NCBI GenBank assembly: GCA_037501455.1 | Contig: CM074865.1 | Location: 2,057,001 to 2,121,000 of the forward strand | DNA: 64,000 bases | Direction: 5' to 3' | DNA from: Lantana camara | Taxonomy: Eukaryota; Streptophyta; Magnoliopsida; Lamiales; Verbenaceae | In this document: positions 48,167-58,638 of the stretch, piece after piece | Numbering within the stretch: position 1 is the first letter of the stretch | Layout of the letters: each line of letters opens with the position of its first letter | Position numbers and translations under genes: made by a program | Notes under the pieces: generated by a model | Told to the model about the DNA's origin: nothing | Seen by the model: only the letters and a program-made list of their open reading frames with translations | Database searches by the model: none

Positions 48167-48780
48167 ATAAATAATTGTGTAATAAATTGTATAATACAGC
48201 TTTATTTTTTAATTAATCGCGCAGACTATTTAATGAATCTCTTACGCGATTTTATGGATCGCGCACTCAACTTAATCAATCGCGCAAGCGATTCTTCAGC
48301 CAAGTGTCATCTTTCTCTTTTTAGTTAATCGCGCACAATAAAAAGACACAAAAAGTCTACATGTGATCAGAAAGTCATTTAGATAAATAACAGAATGTCA
48401 TTTAGATAAATAAATTGTATAATACATCTTTGATTTTTAATTAATCGCACAGACGATTTAATGAATCTCTTACGCGATTTTTTGGATCGCGTACTCGACT
48501 TAATCGATCGCGCAAGCGATTCGTCAGCCAAATGGCATATTTCTCTTTTTAGTTAATCGCGCACAAGAAAAAGTCACAAAAAGACTATATGTTATCAGAA
48601 TGTCATTTAGATAAATAAGTTGTATAATACAGCTTTGATTTTTAATTAATCGCGCAGACGATTTAATGAATTTCTTACGCGATTTTATGGATCGCGTACT
48701 CGACTTAATCAATCGCGCAAGCGATTCTTCAGCCAAATGGGCATATCTCTTTTTTTAATTAATCGCGCCCAAGATTTACT
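48137..48780 (+). repeat. Tandem repeat formed from the 3' end of the transposase gene
   Basis: The last codons plus downstream sequence (containing TGATCAGAATGTCATTTAG) recur at about 48,353 and 48,582 with spacings of 216 and 229 bp. Each unit carries several AATCGC/GCGATT palindromes. The repeated codons are non-functional copies. Confidence 0.8.
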
Positions 48781-49105
48781 GAATCGCTAACTCTTCTTAA
48801 TTAATCGCGCCCAAGATTCAATTAATATATTATAATATAATAAAATTTGGAGTTTAATTCGATATATGACACTTTAAAAAACACTCAGCTTGATCCATTA
48901 CTTTATTTTTTAAATAATCGGGCTCAAGATTTAGTGAATCGCTCACAAGATTTAATGAATCGCGCATGCGATTCTTCAGCCAAGGGGGTTTATTAACACT
49001 ATGGATATTAACAGATCTATCTGTCTTCCTCCTTAATCACAAAATCTGCCGTATTTGATTGAAATGTTCATGAAAATCGTCATTTCCGTAGGACTTGTTG
49101 CCAAA

Positions 49106-49443
49106 CAGTAACAATCAATAGATTCTTTGTTTGGCCTTGCAATAGATCATTAGACATTGTAGAAGAACTATAAAACGTGCAATACAGGAGAGAGCTTTGA
49201 GAGCTTTGTGCAGACCGTTCATAACAATGGAAAGAAACCCTAGATAATGCAAATGAAGATTTATTATAGATTTAAAATCTATAATAATTCTTCAATTGCA
49301 TTTTCCAGGGTTTCTTTCCAATTGTTATGCACAGGACGCATAAAACTCTCAAAACTCTCTCCTGTACTGCCCATCGTATAGTTCATCTACAACGAGTAAA
49401 CACTACATCAACCAAACAAAGAAACATCTATTGATTGCTACTG
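49106..49443. repeat. Foldback repeat inside the MULE (338 bp)
   Basis: CAGTAACAATCAATAGATTC at the left is mirrored by TCTATTGATTGCTACTG at the right. Pairing continues inward through GAAACCCTAG and AGGGTTTC to a centre near 49,275 (AGATTTAAAATCT). No gene was seen. It may be a small nested foldback element or a hairpin-RNA source. Confidence 0.75.
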
Positions 49444-49823
49444 TATGGCGGAAATCATACAACAAACATGATAATTTTCAAGAGCAATTCAAACTAATAG
49501 GGCAGACTCTTACAGATCTGTGAAGGATTGTTCCTTTGGATTGGAGAGGGCGGCGGCGGAAATATTCAACATAAGAGGAGAGGATGGAAGATAAAAAAGT
49601 GAATTAGGGGTTGACAAAAGGAAACAGAACAATTTTATATTTGAGTAGGAGGGGCAGTGCGTAAATTTGTGAGTTTGCAAAAGAGCCCCAGGGATGATGA
49701 TAATATTACAAAATATTATAGCCGTTATAATATGGCAGTTATACACTGTTTATATCCTAATTATAGCCGTTGGTGGGGATCACTATATAATTCTTCTGAT
49801 TATCATTAAGGAATTTAAAGATC

Positions 49824-50157
49824 ATGGCAAGCTCAAATAGCTCAGCTTTTACACGCAAAAGTTCTCTTAGATATAGAAAGGAGAAATGCAGGGATTGCGA
49901 TCAGTGGGCTACAATCAAGGTGGTCGATAGAGCAGATAATTCCAACAGGATTATTTTATTGTTGCAATTTGCATGGCTTTTCTCAATGGTGTAATCCAAT
50001 AGAAGAGCCACAGAACGATGAAGGTGAAGTCTCAAGCAGGAGGACACCACTCATTCCAGAAGGAAGAGAACAAAATATTGTGAACAAGTTGATAATAGTT
50101 AATTTGTTGTTTTTAGCAGTATTTTTATTGATTTGTATCTTGAAATCCATAACGTAA
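49824..50157 (+). pseudogene. GRF-type zinc-finger membrane protein, frameshifted
   Basis: It starts MASSNSSAFTRKSSLRYRK, followed by CRDCDQWATIKVVDRADNSNR. A one-base shift near 49,951 then separates this from FYCCNLHGFSQWCNPIEE in the next frame. The Cys pattern with a following W-C fits the GRF zinc finger. The C-terminus ends in a hydrophobic segment (IVNLLFLAVFLLICIL), as in many short plant GRF-domain proteins with a tail anchor. The frameshift makes it a pseudogene unless corrected. It belongs to the MULE cargo. Function in the element is unknown. Confidence 0.6.
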
Positions 50158-50221
50158 CTTGTCTTAATGATTTGTATTTAGAAATTTAGATTGTAATCAT
50201 TTAAGTTACTAAATCGCTCAA

Positions 50222-51076
50222 TATTATCTTTGATACAATGTAGAAGGGATTGTGATTGGTACATTCAAATCAAGCTTCGCTATAACCAACAAAAAAATGA
50301 CCCCATTACAAATTTGACTCGATTCTGATAAGGTGATCTTGATTTTGGCCACAAAACGTATTAAATCGCGTGGGCGACTTCACGAATCGCCCACGCGATT
50401 CTTAAGGTAGTTCGCACTTAATATGGGTTTATATTACTTTGCTAGTCCCCCAGCATGTTTCTTTCGCGTTTGATATGAGCCCCATAGCGATTCTTATCTG
50501 TGTAGTACGATGTATTGCAAACCTTAGTCATAATCCCAAACAAATCCTAACATCATCTTTGATACCATGTAGAAGGGATTGTGATTGGTACATTCAAATC
50601 AAGCTTCGCTATAACCAACAAAAAAATGACCCCATTACAAATTTGACTCGATTCTGATAAAGTGATCTTGATTTTGGCCACAAAACGTATTAAATCGCGT
50701 GGGCGACTTCACGAATCGCCCACGCGATTCTTAAGGTAGTTCGCACTTAATATGGGTTTATATTACTTTGCTAGTCCCCCAGCATGTTTCTTTCGCGTTT
50801 GATATGAGCCCCGTAGCGATTCTTATCTGTGTAGTACGATGTATTGCAAACCTTAGTCATAATCCCAAACAAATCCTAACATCATCTTTGATACCATGTA
50901 GAAGGGATTGTGATTGGTACATTCAAATCAAGCTTCGCTATAACCAACAAAAAAATGACCCCATTACAAATTTGTCTCGATTCTGATAAGATGATCTTGA
51001 TTTTGGCCACAAAACGTATTAAATCGCGTGGGCGACTTCACGAATCGCCCACGCGATTCTTAAGGTAGTTCGCAAT
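50222..51076 (+). repeat. 329-bp tandem repeat, about 2.6 copies
   Basis: GATACMATGTAGAAGGGATT occurs at 50,232, 50,561 and 50,890, each 329 bp apart. Copies are nearly identical, so the expansion is recent. Each unit ends in a pair of AATCGC/GCGATT palindromes followed by TTAAGGTAGTTCGCA. The matching 72-residue open frames are by-products of the repeat. Confidence 0.92.
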
Positions 51077-51307
51077 CAAATTCTCTAAAATTAAACCTCT
51101 TGTAATATACATGTCCGGTAAGGCGGCAACCATTGTGTACATTATATTAAAATTTTTCATTTTTTGTCTGACAGTTATTTATATTTAATATATATATCAC
51201 CACAAGAGTCAAACCAATCACATCATTAATTAATTTGATAACAGTTATAAGCAAACTTTTAGCGAGAAAGAGGAGAAAGGTAAAAAAAGGAAAGTAAAGT
51301 AAAGGAC

Positions 51308-51364
51308 TGTTCTTCTTCTTCTTCTTCTTCTTCTTCTTCTTCTTCTTCTTCTTCTTCTTCTTCA
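51308..51364 (+). repeat. (TTC)n microsatellite in the leader of the Ulp1-like gene
   Basis: About 18 TTC units lie some 95 bp before the inferred start codon. A minus-strand poly-Lys frame across it is an artefact. Confidence 0.9.
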
Positions 51365-51456
51365 TCTTCCTCACAAGCAAAAAAACTAGGGTTTTCATCC
51401 ATTTTCTCTCTCCTATATTCAGATTATTATCACATTTTTACGATCAACCAAACAAG

Positions 51457-54400
51457 ATGTCATCAGCGGGAGCAAACCAAAGCCCAGTAAGGGAAGGAGA
51501 AGGCACTATTGATCCCATGCAGATATCCCAAGAGGCCGATTACAACGTAATGGTTCTTTGTTTTTTGTTTTCAACTTTCGTTCTGGAGTTGATACTATAT
51601 TCTCTTGTTTATATACTGTGTTTTTTGGGTTGTTTATACCGGAAGTATCTAGTACTCGCTTAATCGATTGATTGAGTCGCGTACGCGATCAAAATGGCGC
51701 CTTTTGTGTATTTCAAATCTTTTATATTGACAAATGGTATTTTGATCCTATACATCTCAGGAGTTCAGAGATGATGAACACACCGGAGATGAAGAAACTG
51801 CGCAAGGGGACTGGTACATAAGGGAAAATAGGAGTAAGCGAAGGCATTCGAACAATATGGGTATGATTTGGTTATTTGATGAGGCGGAGGATGATGACAA
51901 TGAGTTACAGGAAGTGTATGAAGAAGAGGTCACCCGGAGCATTGATTTTTCAAAATTCAACATGCGCCATTTCTGGGAAAGGTACTTATTCTCTTCAATT
52001 GTGAGGATCACAGTCCGGTCATCGGAGCGTCTTTCCCCAGTAAAAGAATTCCTTTAGGAGAACGAAATGAATTTCGGAGGAGTATTTAGAAAATATACCG
52101 AAGAGCTGCCTTCTGGTTGGAAGCGGTTTTCAGGCAGCCTCCTTCATTATCTTATGATGTACTCCCTACCCACCAAGAAAGAGAATGAGCTGTGGGTCTT
52201 GATAGGCCAAAAGCCAGTTAGGTTTGGCTTAAGGGAGTTTGCTCTTGTCACTGGGCTTTATTGTGGAGGAGGTAAGATGCCCGATAGAGCTGATGAGTTG
52301 AGTGTTATAAATAATGCCGAGGATTTTCTTAAGAGGATCCTCCGAAATAAATGGAAATCAAAAGTGAAGGACACTGATTTGGAAATTTTATTATTCAATA
52401 AAAAGATTGCGGTGGAAGACCGTTTGAAGATAGCACATGTGCTTTTTGTACAAAACATGTTGTTGGGTATTGAAAAGGGGAGAGTTGTAAATAGGGATCA
52501 TCTTTGTTTTGCAAGTGACTTGGATTTTTTTTATTCATATCCTTGGGGACTAGTGTCATTCAAGGCGACAATGGATTCAATAAAAAAAAGGGAAAAGGAT
52601 AATGCTAAATGGCTGCCCCCTACAGAATCTGACTCTAAACCGAAGACCTATCATGTTTCAGGTTTTCCATGGGCCTTGCAGGTGATTATGATCATCATAT
52701 TTCTCTTATTCAGCTTAATCGCTTACGCGAATTTATGAATCGCTCACGCGACTTGTTGAATCGCTCACGCGATTTAATTGAAACAAAATCTATAATACAC
52801 CTTTTTTTTTCTGTTTGTTCCTTGTAGGAGTGGGCTTACGAAATGTGCCCAACGATAGCAAGTTCTTATGGAGGCGGCCTAGAACATGATGATTCCCACA
52901 TGTCCAAACTACCACTCCCCAGGATGTTCAGATGGATGCACAGTAGAGGGAACCCAATCGATATTGAAGAATTGGGGCAAAAGTTAAATAACCATGGACC
53001 TGAGGTTAGAACAAAATTTATATTATTTTCTTTGCCATGGATCACCGAATACCTTTAACATCTATTATTTTTTGATGTAACAGGATCAGGTACGTCCATT
53101 TTTGTTGCCCTCCAGCATTGAAAAGAATATGAGTTACATCAGGGACCTTCATGAACAAACAAGTTCAGAAGAAGATGATGCACCCATTGATTATCTACAT
53201 CAGTGTTTGAAAGGGTGCACCCTTTTGATCATTGGGGATGAATTGCCCCATCCAGTCCAAGAAGATGATAATCTCATGAATTCTAACATGGATTGGTTCC
53301 CCTCACCATCACATCCAACTACAGCACCACCTACCACAGGAATTGATTGGGGCACCGCACCCCCAACTTCCACAGCACCTGACACATCACCATCACCTGC
53401 ACCAGCTGCTGCAGTGCAAATCCCTTTTGAAATTCAACAGTTTATCCAGAAAGCGGAAGCTAATTCTGAATCTTTGAATACAACTGTTGAGAAAATATGG
53501 CTGCATTTGGAGAAGGAGAAAGAAGACCAAGCTGAAGCTCATTCTGAATATGTGAAGGCAACTGTTGAGAAGATATGGCAGCATTTAGAGAAGGAAAAAG
53601 AACACCAAGCAGGCCGTAGTGTAATGGTGCAGGAGGTTGAAGGGTCTAAACATCAAAGACCAAAGAGAAATAAAAGAAGGCCCGCCTACCTCCTGTCACC
53701 TTATACGCTGCAACTTAAGAGGCTTTGCACAGCTACAGCCAGAGCTAGAGTCAAGGCTAAAGAAGCAACACCTGCCTTAACGGCTCAGCCCCAACTGCCT
53801 TGTCTGCAAACCGCAGAAACCATCTATCAATCTCACAACAGATGGTTATCCAAAATTACGGACAAATCTGGTTCTAGCTACTTGTACAACTGGGTTCTTA
53901 GTGCAGGGCCGAAAGACCGAATTCCTGGACAAACTGCGGATTTCGGCGCGGAATTCTTCCTAACCATCCTCAGAAATGGGAAATGGTTGGTATCCGAGGT
54001 AAACTTCCTATATAGTTTATGTTAGTCAATACCTGTATGATGCATAGTTGATCTTTATTATTTTTTTTTTGGTTCACTCGTTGCAGCATTTGGAAGAGTG
54101 TTTGGCCAATATAAGGCTTAAACAAAAAAGGCTCCCAGATCAATATGCTCAGGATTGTTTGGTCCTCGATGAGACTTTCTTCCAACATCTTAAAACGAAT
54201 TATTATCTATCAAGGGGTCTCATTACAGAGGAAGATTCAGTTTGCACAGGTGAAGATGGCGATCTCGTTATTACAAATAAGCCAGATACTGCTGCCAATG
54301 CTCCGAGGGGTGCCAAAGCTGGAGTTAGGGTTGGTGCCAAGAGTGCCAAGGGTGCCAAGGGTGTGAGGCCTGTGAATGAACCCAAAGAAGACATCCGGAC

Positions 54401-54988
54401 TGCCTCGCATTCATTTGATGTGATGCGAAGGATCTGGAATGATCCCATCAAATGGAAGGAGGACACTGTTCTGCCGTATACAACTGGTTCTCTACCATTT
54501 TTGCATGGCCGTGCATGGGAAGGAGCTACAAAATTTTATGGCATTGTCAACTCAGGAAATTCCCATTGGGTGGCCGTCGAGATTTTGCCCCAAGAGGGAG
54601 TCATCAAAGTTTACGACAGCGGTGGTGGTTCCCTTGACCTCAGGAATTACCAAATTGCTTTGAACCATCTGTGTGTTTTCTTTCCCAAATTGTTGGCCCA
54701 CACAGGAAAGTTCAGGCAATTAGGTGACAGCCTCAAGCACATGTGGAAGCTGCAACTTGCTCCGTGTCCAAAAAATAAACGAAGGTACATTTAAAGTTTA
54801 CTAACTCTAAAATTTTTTATTATATTTTTATTTAATTTCTAATTTTTTTTTTCAGTGGCGATTGTGGACTCTATTCCTTATATTACATTGAGCTTCTCAT
54901 GCGTGGGGAACCACTGGATATTCTGGATGACGATAATACCTCTTTTTTTATGGTTACGTTTAGCATCCGAAATATTTTTTGGAGTTGA
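51457..54988 (+). CDS. DUF1985 / Ulp1-like cysteine protease (C48) carried by the MULE
   Basis: Inferred exons are 51,457-51,546, 51,761-52,681, 52,828-53,004, 53,084-53,998, 54,087-54,784 and 54,856-54,988, joined by GT/AG. The N-terminal half has the DUF1985 pattern (FSGSLLHYLMMYSLP, FALVTGLYCG, FPWALQ). A Pro/Ser/Thr-rich stretch with duplicated TVEKIWxHLEKEKE helices follows. The C-terminal half is a C48 peptidase with HWVAVEI (His), KVYDSGGG (Asp) and, across the last intron, SGDCGLYS (Cys), so the triad looks intact. Such proteases cleave SUMO from proteins; in MULEs the role is unknown. A TAG at 52,055 interrupts exon 2; removal by a 57-bp intron (52,001-52,057) is possible but unusually short, and otherwise the gene is broken or starts at Met 52,067. 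Confidence 0.75.
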
Positions 54989-55407
54989 TAAATACAATAT
55001 TTAAGTTACACAGTATGTATTCATAATATTTATGTCCAATTCTTTAATAAATCGCGCAAGCGATTTAATTAATCGCGCAAAATGTACAATTCCCTAATAA
55101 ATCGCGCAAGCGATTTAATTAATCGCTCACGCGATTCTTCATCAACATCTATTTATTTATTTTATTTAAATATTATTTATTTATTTTCTTTATTTAATCG
55201 CGCAATCGATTTAATGAATCGCACGTCGATTTATTTTATTTAAATTAATAAAAGTGTGTAGCCCTAAGTTTTCCTATAAATACTCCAATTACCACCAAGC
55301 ATCCTCCTCACACCTTCAAGCAAAACCCTAGCCGCTTTCTCTCTCCCCTTCTTTCTTCTTCTTCTTCAACAGAGGTAGCCGAACGAAAACAGACCACCGG
55401 TTTGGAT

Positions 55408-55537
55408 CTTGGAGTTAGCTGATAGGGGTTGGGGTTCATGAAGCTCAATAAGGAAGGAAGTACCTTATTGTTGTTAATGAATGTACCATCATTCATTCTT
55501 GCTCATGAAGCCCAATCCCTATCAGCTCAACTTCAAG
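55408..55537 (+). ncRNA. miRNA-like hairpin A
   Basis: Arms 55,408-55,444 and 55,501-55,536 pair over about 36 bp (GCTGATAGGGGTTGGGG with CCCAATCCCTATCAGC) around a loop of about 56 nt. The size and near-perfect stem fit a plant miRNA precursor. It follows a conserved leader-like block (AAACCCTAGCCGCTTTC). Relative to hairpin B at 58,110, three base pairs differ on both arms and still pair. Strand and processing are unknown. Confidence 0.4.
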
Positions 55538-56533
55538 CCCCAATCCTGTGGTGTGGTTCAACTTCAGAAACGTCTGATGGTGAAGCTGATGATCAGTACT
55601 AAAAAAAAAATACGGACAAAAGTATTGAAATTTGTATTTATGTGTTTAATTCATGTACCAATCAACTAATTGAATGCATGTTGAACCGAATAATATTGAA
55701 TGCTAACTAGAATTATTGAAATATTGAAATTTGTATTTATGTGTTTCGAAATATTAATTTTTTTAATTTAATCGTTCACTTGATTTGATGAATCGCGCAC
55801 TAGATTCATCAACTAACTAGAATTTAATCAGATAAATAGAAATATTTATTTTTATTATTTAATCGCTCACGCGATTCTGTAAAAAAATCAAAATATTAAT
55901 TTTTCCTAAATTAATCGCTCACTTGATTTGATGAATCGCGCACGAAATTCTTCAGCTATATCAAATTATTTATGTTTTAATTGAATCGCGCACTTGATTT
56001 GATGAATCGCGTACAGGATTCTTCAGCTAAATAGAATTATTTATTTTCTTTATTTAATCGCGCAAGCGATTTAATGAATCGCACTTGCGATTCATTAATT
56101 AATCTCGCGCGCGATTCATTCTTGTTCTAAATATTAGATATTATAAATAATTTGTTGTATTTTCATTGGATCGCGGACTCGATTCGGTTAATCGCTCACG
56201 TGATTCTTCATCAACGTCTAGTCCTTTATTTTATTTGAAGAAGGGACATAGATGTCCATTGTCTTCTTCCCGCGTCTGACAGATGTTCTCGATGAGATGC
56301 TTGAATTTAATGAAAAGCTGCCTGCACTCATCCCGGAATTTTGACCGTCACCTTTACAATGCGACCAAGGAAGGAAGGAAGGGGTGCGACTGTTGGTTGG
56401 TTTAAGGCCCAATCACCTTTATTAGTATCCTCAATTCTGCTCTGTTCTCAGATTTCTACAAAATTTTCATCACCTGCAAGAAGCCTTGCTTCTCTTTCTC
56501 TGTCCTATATCTCAATCCTTGACAAATAAAGTC

Positions 56534-57191
56534 ATGAATAACCCTCCAAGACCTATTCTGGCATGGGTGGAAGAGTACATGGTTGAACGTCTTCGGATAT
56601 ATGCCGGAGACAACGAAATCGATCGGCTAGAAGTCTTCGACACGGTGCTATCTATTGTGTCGCGTGAATTGACTCAGCGATTCAAAACCAGATTCTAGGC
56701 ACGAGATGTTGTAGCAGCAGTGAAAGGACTGCGGATAAAATTTTACGAATTCCGTAGATTATTGGCGTGTCCTGGAGTTAAAATGGCTGCTAATCGTATT
56801 AGTGCCGAAATTGATCCCCTAGTATATTATGGTGTGAATACCATTGAGGTAAGTCGAATTCATCAGTGTCCCTTTTTGTTTTGTTTTTTTTTAATCTTTC
56901 TTTGTTCATTTTTCAATGTTTAATATTACATAGGTTATTCAGCGGGATTTGGATGCCAGGGCATTTGGATGCCGTTATTATGATGACTTTAGGTATATCT
57001 TCAAAGTGCGGCAGACACACCTTTTGGAGGGCGAAGAGGAGCACCTCCACGCTTTCCACATAAGTGATAGGGACTCAGACCCCGAGTCCTTTTACGACGT
57101 TGTTTACCTTGAGTCCTCTGAGGGGAGTGTTAATTCCATTATCCCTCAATATGATCCGGAGGAGGTTAATCAGTTTCCTCCTCCCCCATAA
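56534..57191 (+). pseudogene. Myb/SANT-like DNA-binding protein, one stop codon
   Basis: Exon 1 (56,534-56,848) and exon 2 (56,934-57,191) join in phase 0 at GTAAGT and ACATAG. The reading starts MNNPPRPILAWVEEYM, passes SIVSRELTQRF, and meets a TAG at 56,696. It continues ARDVVAAVKGLRIKFYEFRR, then RDLDARAFGCRYYDDFRYIF. This layout resembles plant Myb/SANT-like domain 3 proteins, in which a trihelix region is followed by a segment ending YDDL-IF. An acidic tail ends in PPPP. This is a fourth gene of the MULE, possibly a DNA-binding helper. The family assignment is by pattern only. Confidence 0.5.
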
Positions 57192-58109
57192 AATATTTAG
57201 TTTGATTGTAATGTATTTTACTGGTTTTGTAATGAAAGCAGACTGAATGTTGTTCTATTTTTATATATCTAGTATGCTGTATTTTACAGTTTTAATGGTT
57301 TTACTATTCTTCATTGAATCGCGTGAGCGATTAACCAGAATCGCTCACGCGATTTGATGAATCGCGCACTAGATTCATCAGCTAACTAGAATTTAATCAG
57401 ATAAATAGAAATATTTATTTTTAATATTTAATCGCGTGAGCGATTTATAAAATCGCGTGAGCGATACATTGAATCGCGTGAGCGATTAACCAGAATCGCT
57501 CACGCGATTTGATGAATCGCGCACTAGATTCATCAGCTAACTAGAATTTAATCAGATAAATAGAAATATTTATTTTTAATATTTAATCGCTCAGGCGATT
57601 AAATAAAGAAAATAAATAAATAATATTTAAATAAAATAAAGGACTAGACGTTGATGAAGAATCGCGTGAGCGATTAATTAAATCGCTTGAGCGATTTATT
57701 AGGCCTACATGCATTCAATATTATTCGGTTCGTAGTTTGCAGATGCATTCAACTATATCAAATTTTTAGGGTTTAGGGTAAAAAATAAATCAAATAAATA
57801 TTTAAAACAAATAAAAAACTAGCTCTATAAGAAGAATAGATTGCGCGATTCATTAAATCGCTTGTGCGATTTATTTATTAAATCCCATTCTTTATTTATT
57901 TATTCCTCAACAACCAACCGTCATAGTATTGAATGCATGGTAATTTAATTGAATGCATGTACACCTAATTCTTCCATAAATATTCCAATTATGACTTGTC
58001 ATCCTCACACCTTACTTCAAGCAAAACCCTAGCTGCTTTCTCTCTCCCCTTCTTTCTTCTTCTTCTTCAATAGAGGCAGACGAACGCGAAAACAAATCAC
58101 CGTTTTGGA

Positions 58110-58201
58110 GCTTGGAGTTAGCTTCTAAGGATTGGGGTTCATGTTCTTAATAGTTTATTCATTGCTCATGAAGCCCAGTCCTTAGATGCTCGACTTCAAG
58201 C
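58110..58201 (+). ncRNA. miRNA-like hairpin B
   Basis: Arms 58,110-58,143 and 58,164-58,201 pair (TCTAAGGATTGGGG with CCCAGTCCTTAGA), with a short loop of about 20 nt. The upstream block (CTTCAAGCAAAACCCTAG) matches that before hairpin A, so both come from a duplication of about 300 bp. The stem is preserved, but the loop and several stem bases have changed. Confidence 0.4.
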
Positions 58202-58494
58202 CCTAAAACCTGTGGTTTGGGTCAACTTCAAATACGTGATGGTGATGCTGATATGATATGCGAACAAAGGGACAGATCTGGGGGATGTAGCCGAAGAAGA
58301 AGAACGGGATAAGAGCGGAAGAGGAAAGGAAGGAAAAATGGAGAAATTATGTTAGATTTAGGGCTTTTGTTTTCGTTTTGTTATAACTTATAAATTTATT
58401 TTATTTGCAGAAGGGCCCCTAAAATTTCTTCCTTTTACAAAACGAGTTAATTGCAACTTGATTAGTATATAAAGATGCCACGTCAGAAAATATC

Positions 58495-58571
58495 GGGGAA
58501 AGAAAAAGGGAAAAGAAATTGAGGGTTATATCCCTCAAAAAAGACTTGGGCGTCCTTGGGACCTAATTCTC
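58495..58571 (-). repeat. Right terminal inverted repeat of the MULE
   Basis: The partner of 44,888-44,962 in inverted orientation. Further in, CCACGTCAG appears in both ends (45,014 and 58,479, same orientation on the plus strand). Confidence 0.6.
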
Positions 58572-58607
58572 TCATGTCACTTGGACACTCTCTCCACCTT
58601 CACAATG

Positions 58608-58638
<31 letters not shown>

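Larger units (their letters stand above)
45409..57875. repeat. Swarm of short palindromes AATCGC-N-GCGATT across the MULE
   Basis: Dozens of 14-18-bp imperfect palindromes of the form AATCGC(G/T)CACGCGATT or AATCGCGCAAGCGATT occur. They are in introns and spacers of the MULE: 45,409-45,735, 48,215-48,975, 50,370-50,402, 50,693-50,732, 51,022-51,060, 51,660-51,690, 52,718-52,775, 55,050-55,225, 55,770-56,215, 57,315-57,690 and 57,838-57,870. Exons of the four genes lack them. Outside the MULE only a single weak look-alike was noticed (about 37,984). Spacers between the genes, such as 54,989-56,533 and 57,192-58,494, otherwise hold no gene. Confidence 0.85.
44888..58571 (+). mobile_element. Large Mutator-like element (about 13.7 kb) with four gene-like regions
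   Basis: Imperfect inverted ends share CCAAGTCTTTTTT and TATAACCC. The flanks share TCATGT (44,879-44,884 and 58,572-58,577), six of the nine bases expected of a MULE duplication. The flanking sequences join to match 32,899-32,960, the unoccupied site. Inside, all on the plus strand, are a mudrA-type transposase (45,221-48,166), a GRF zinc-finger gene (49,824-50,157), a Ulp1-like protease gene (51,457-54,988) and a Myb/SANT-like gene (56,534-57,191). MULEs carrying Ulp1-like genes are known in plants as KI-MULEs or Kaonashi. The coding genes are damaged, so this copy is probably immobile by itself. Confidence 0.75.

Noticed and set aside
50439..50986. Two near-identical 72-residue frames
   Set aside because: They are products of the 329-bp tandem repeat and have no domain. 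Sequence identity reflects recent duplication.
51147..51398. Minus-strand frame with a long poly-Lys run
   Set aside because: It is the translation of the (TTC)n microsatellite, not a gene.
45409..57875. Palindrome swarm read as a CRISPR array
   Set aside because: Spacing is irregular, the motif occurs in both orientations inside a plant transposon, and there are no cas-like genes.
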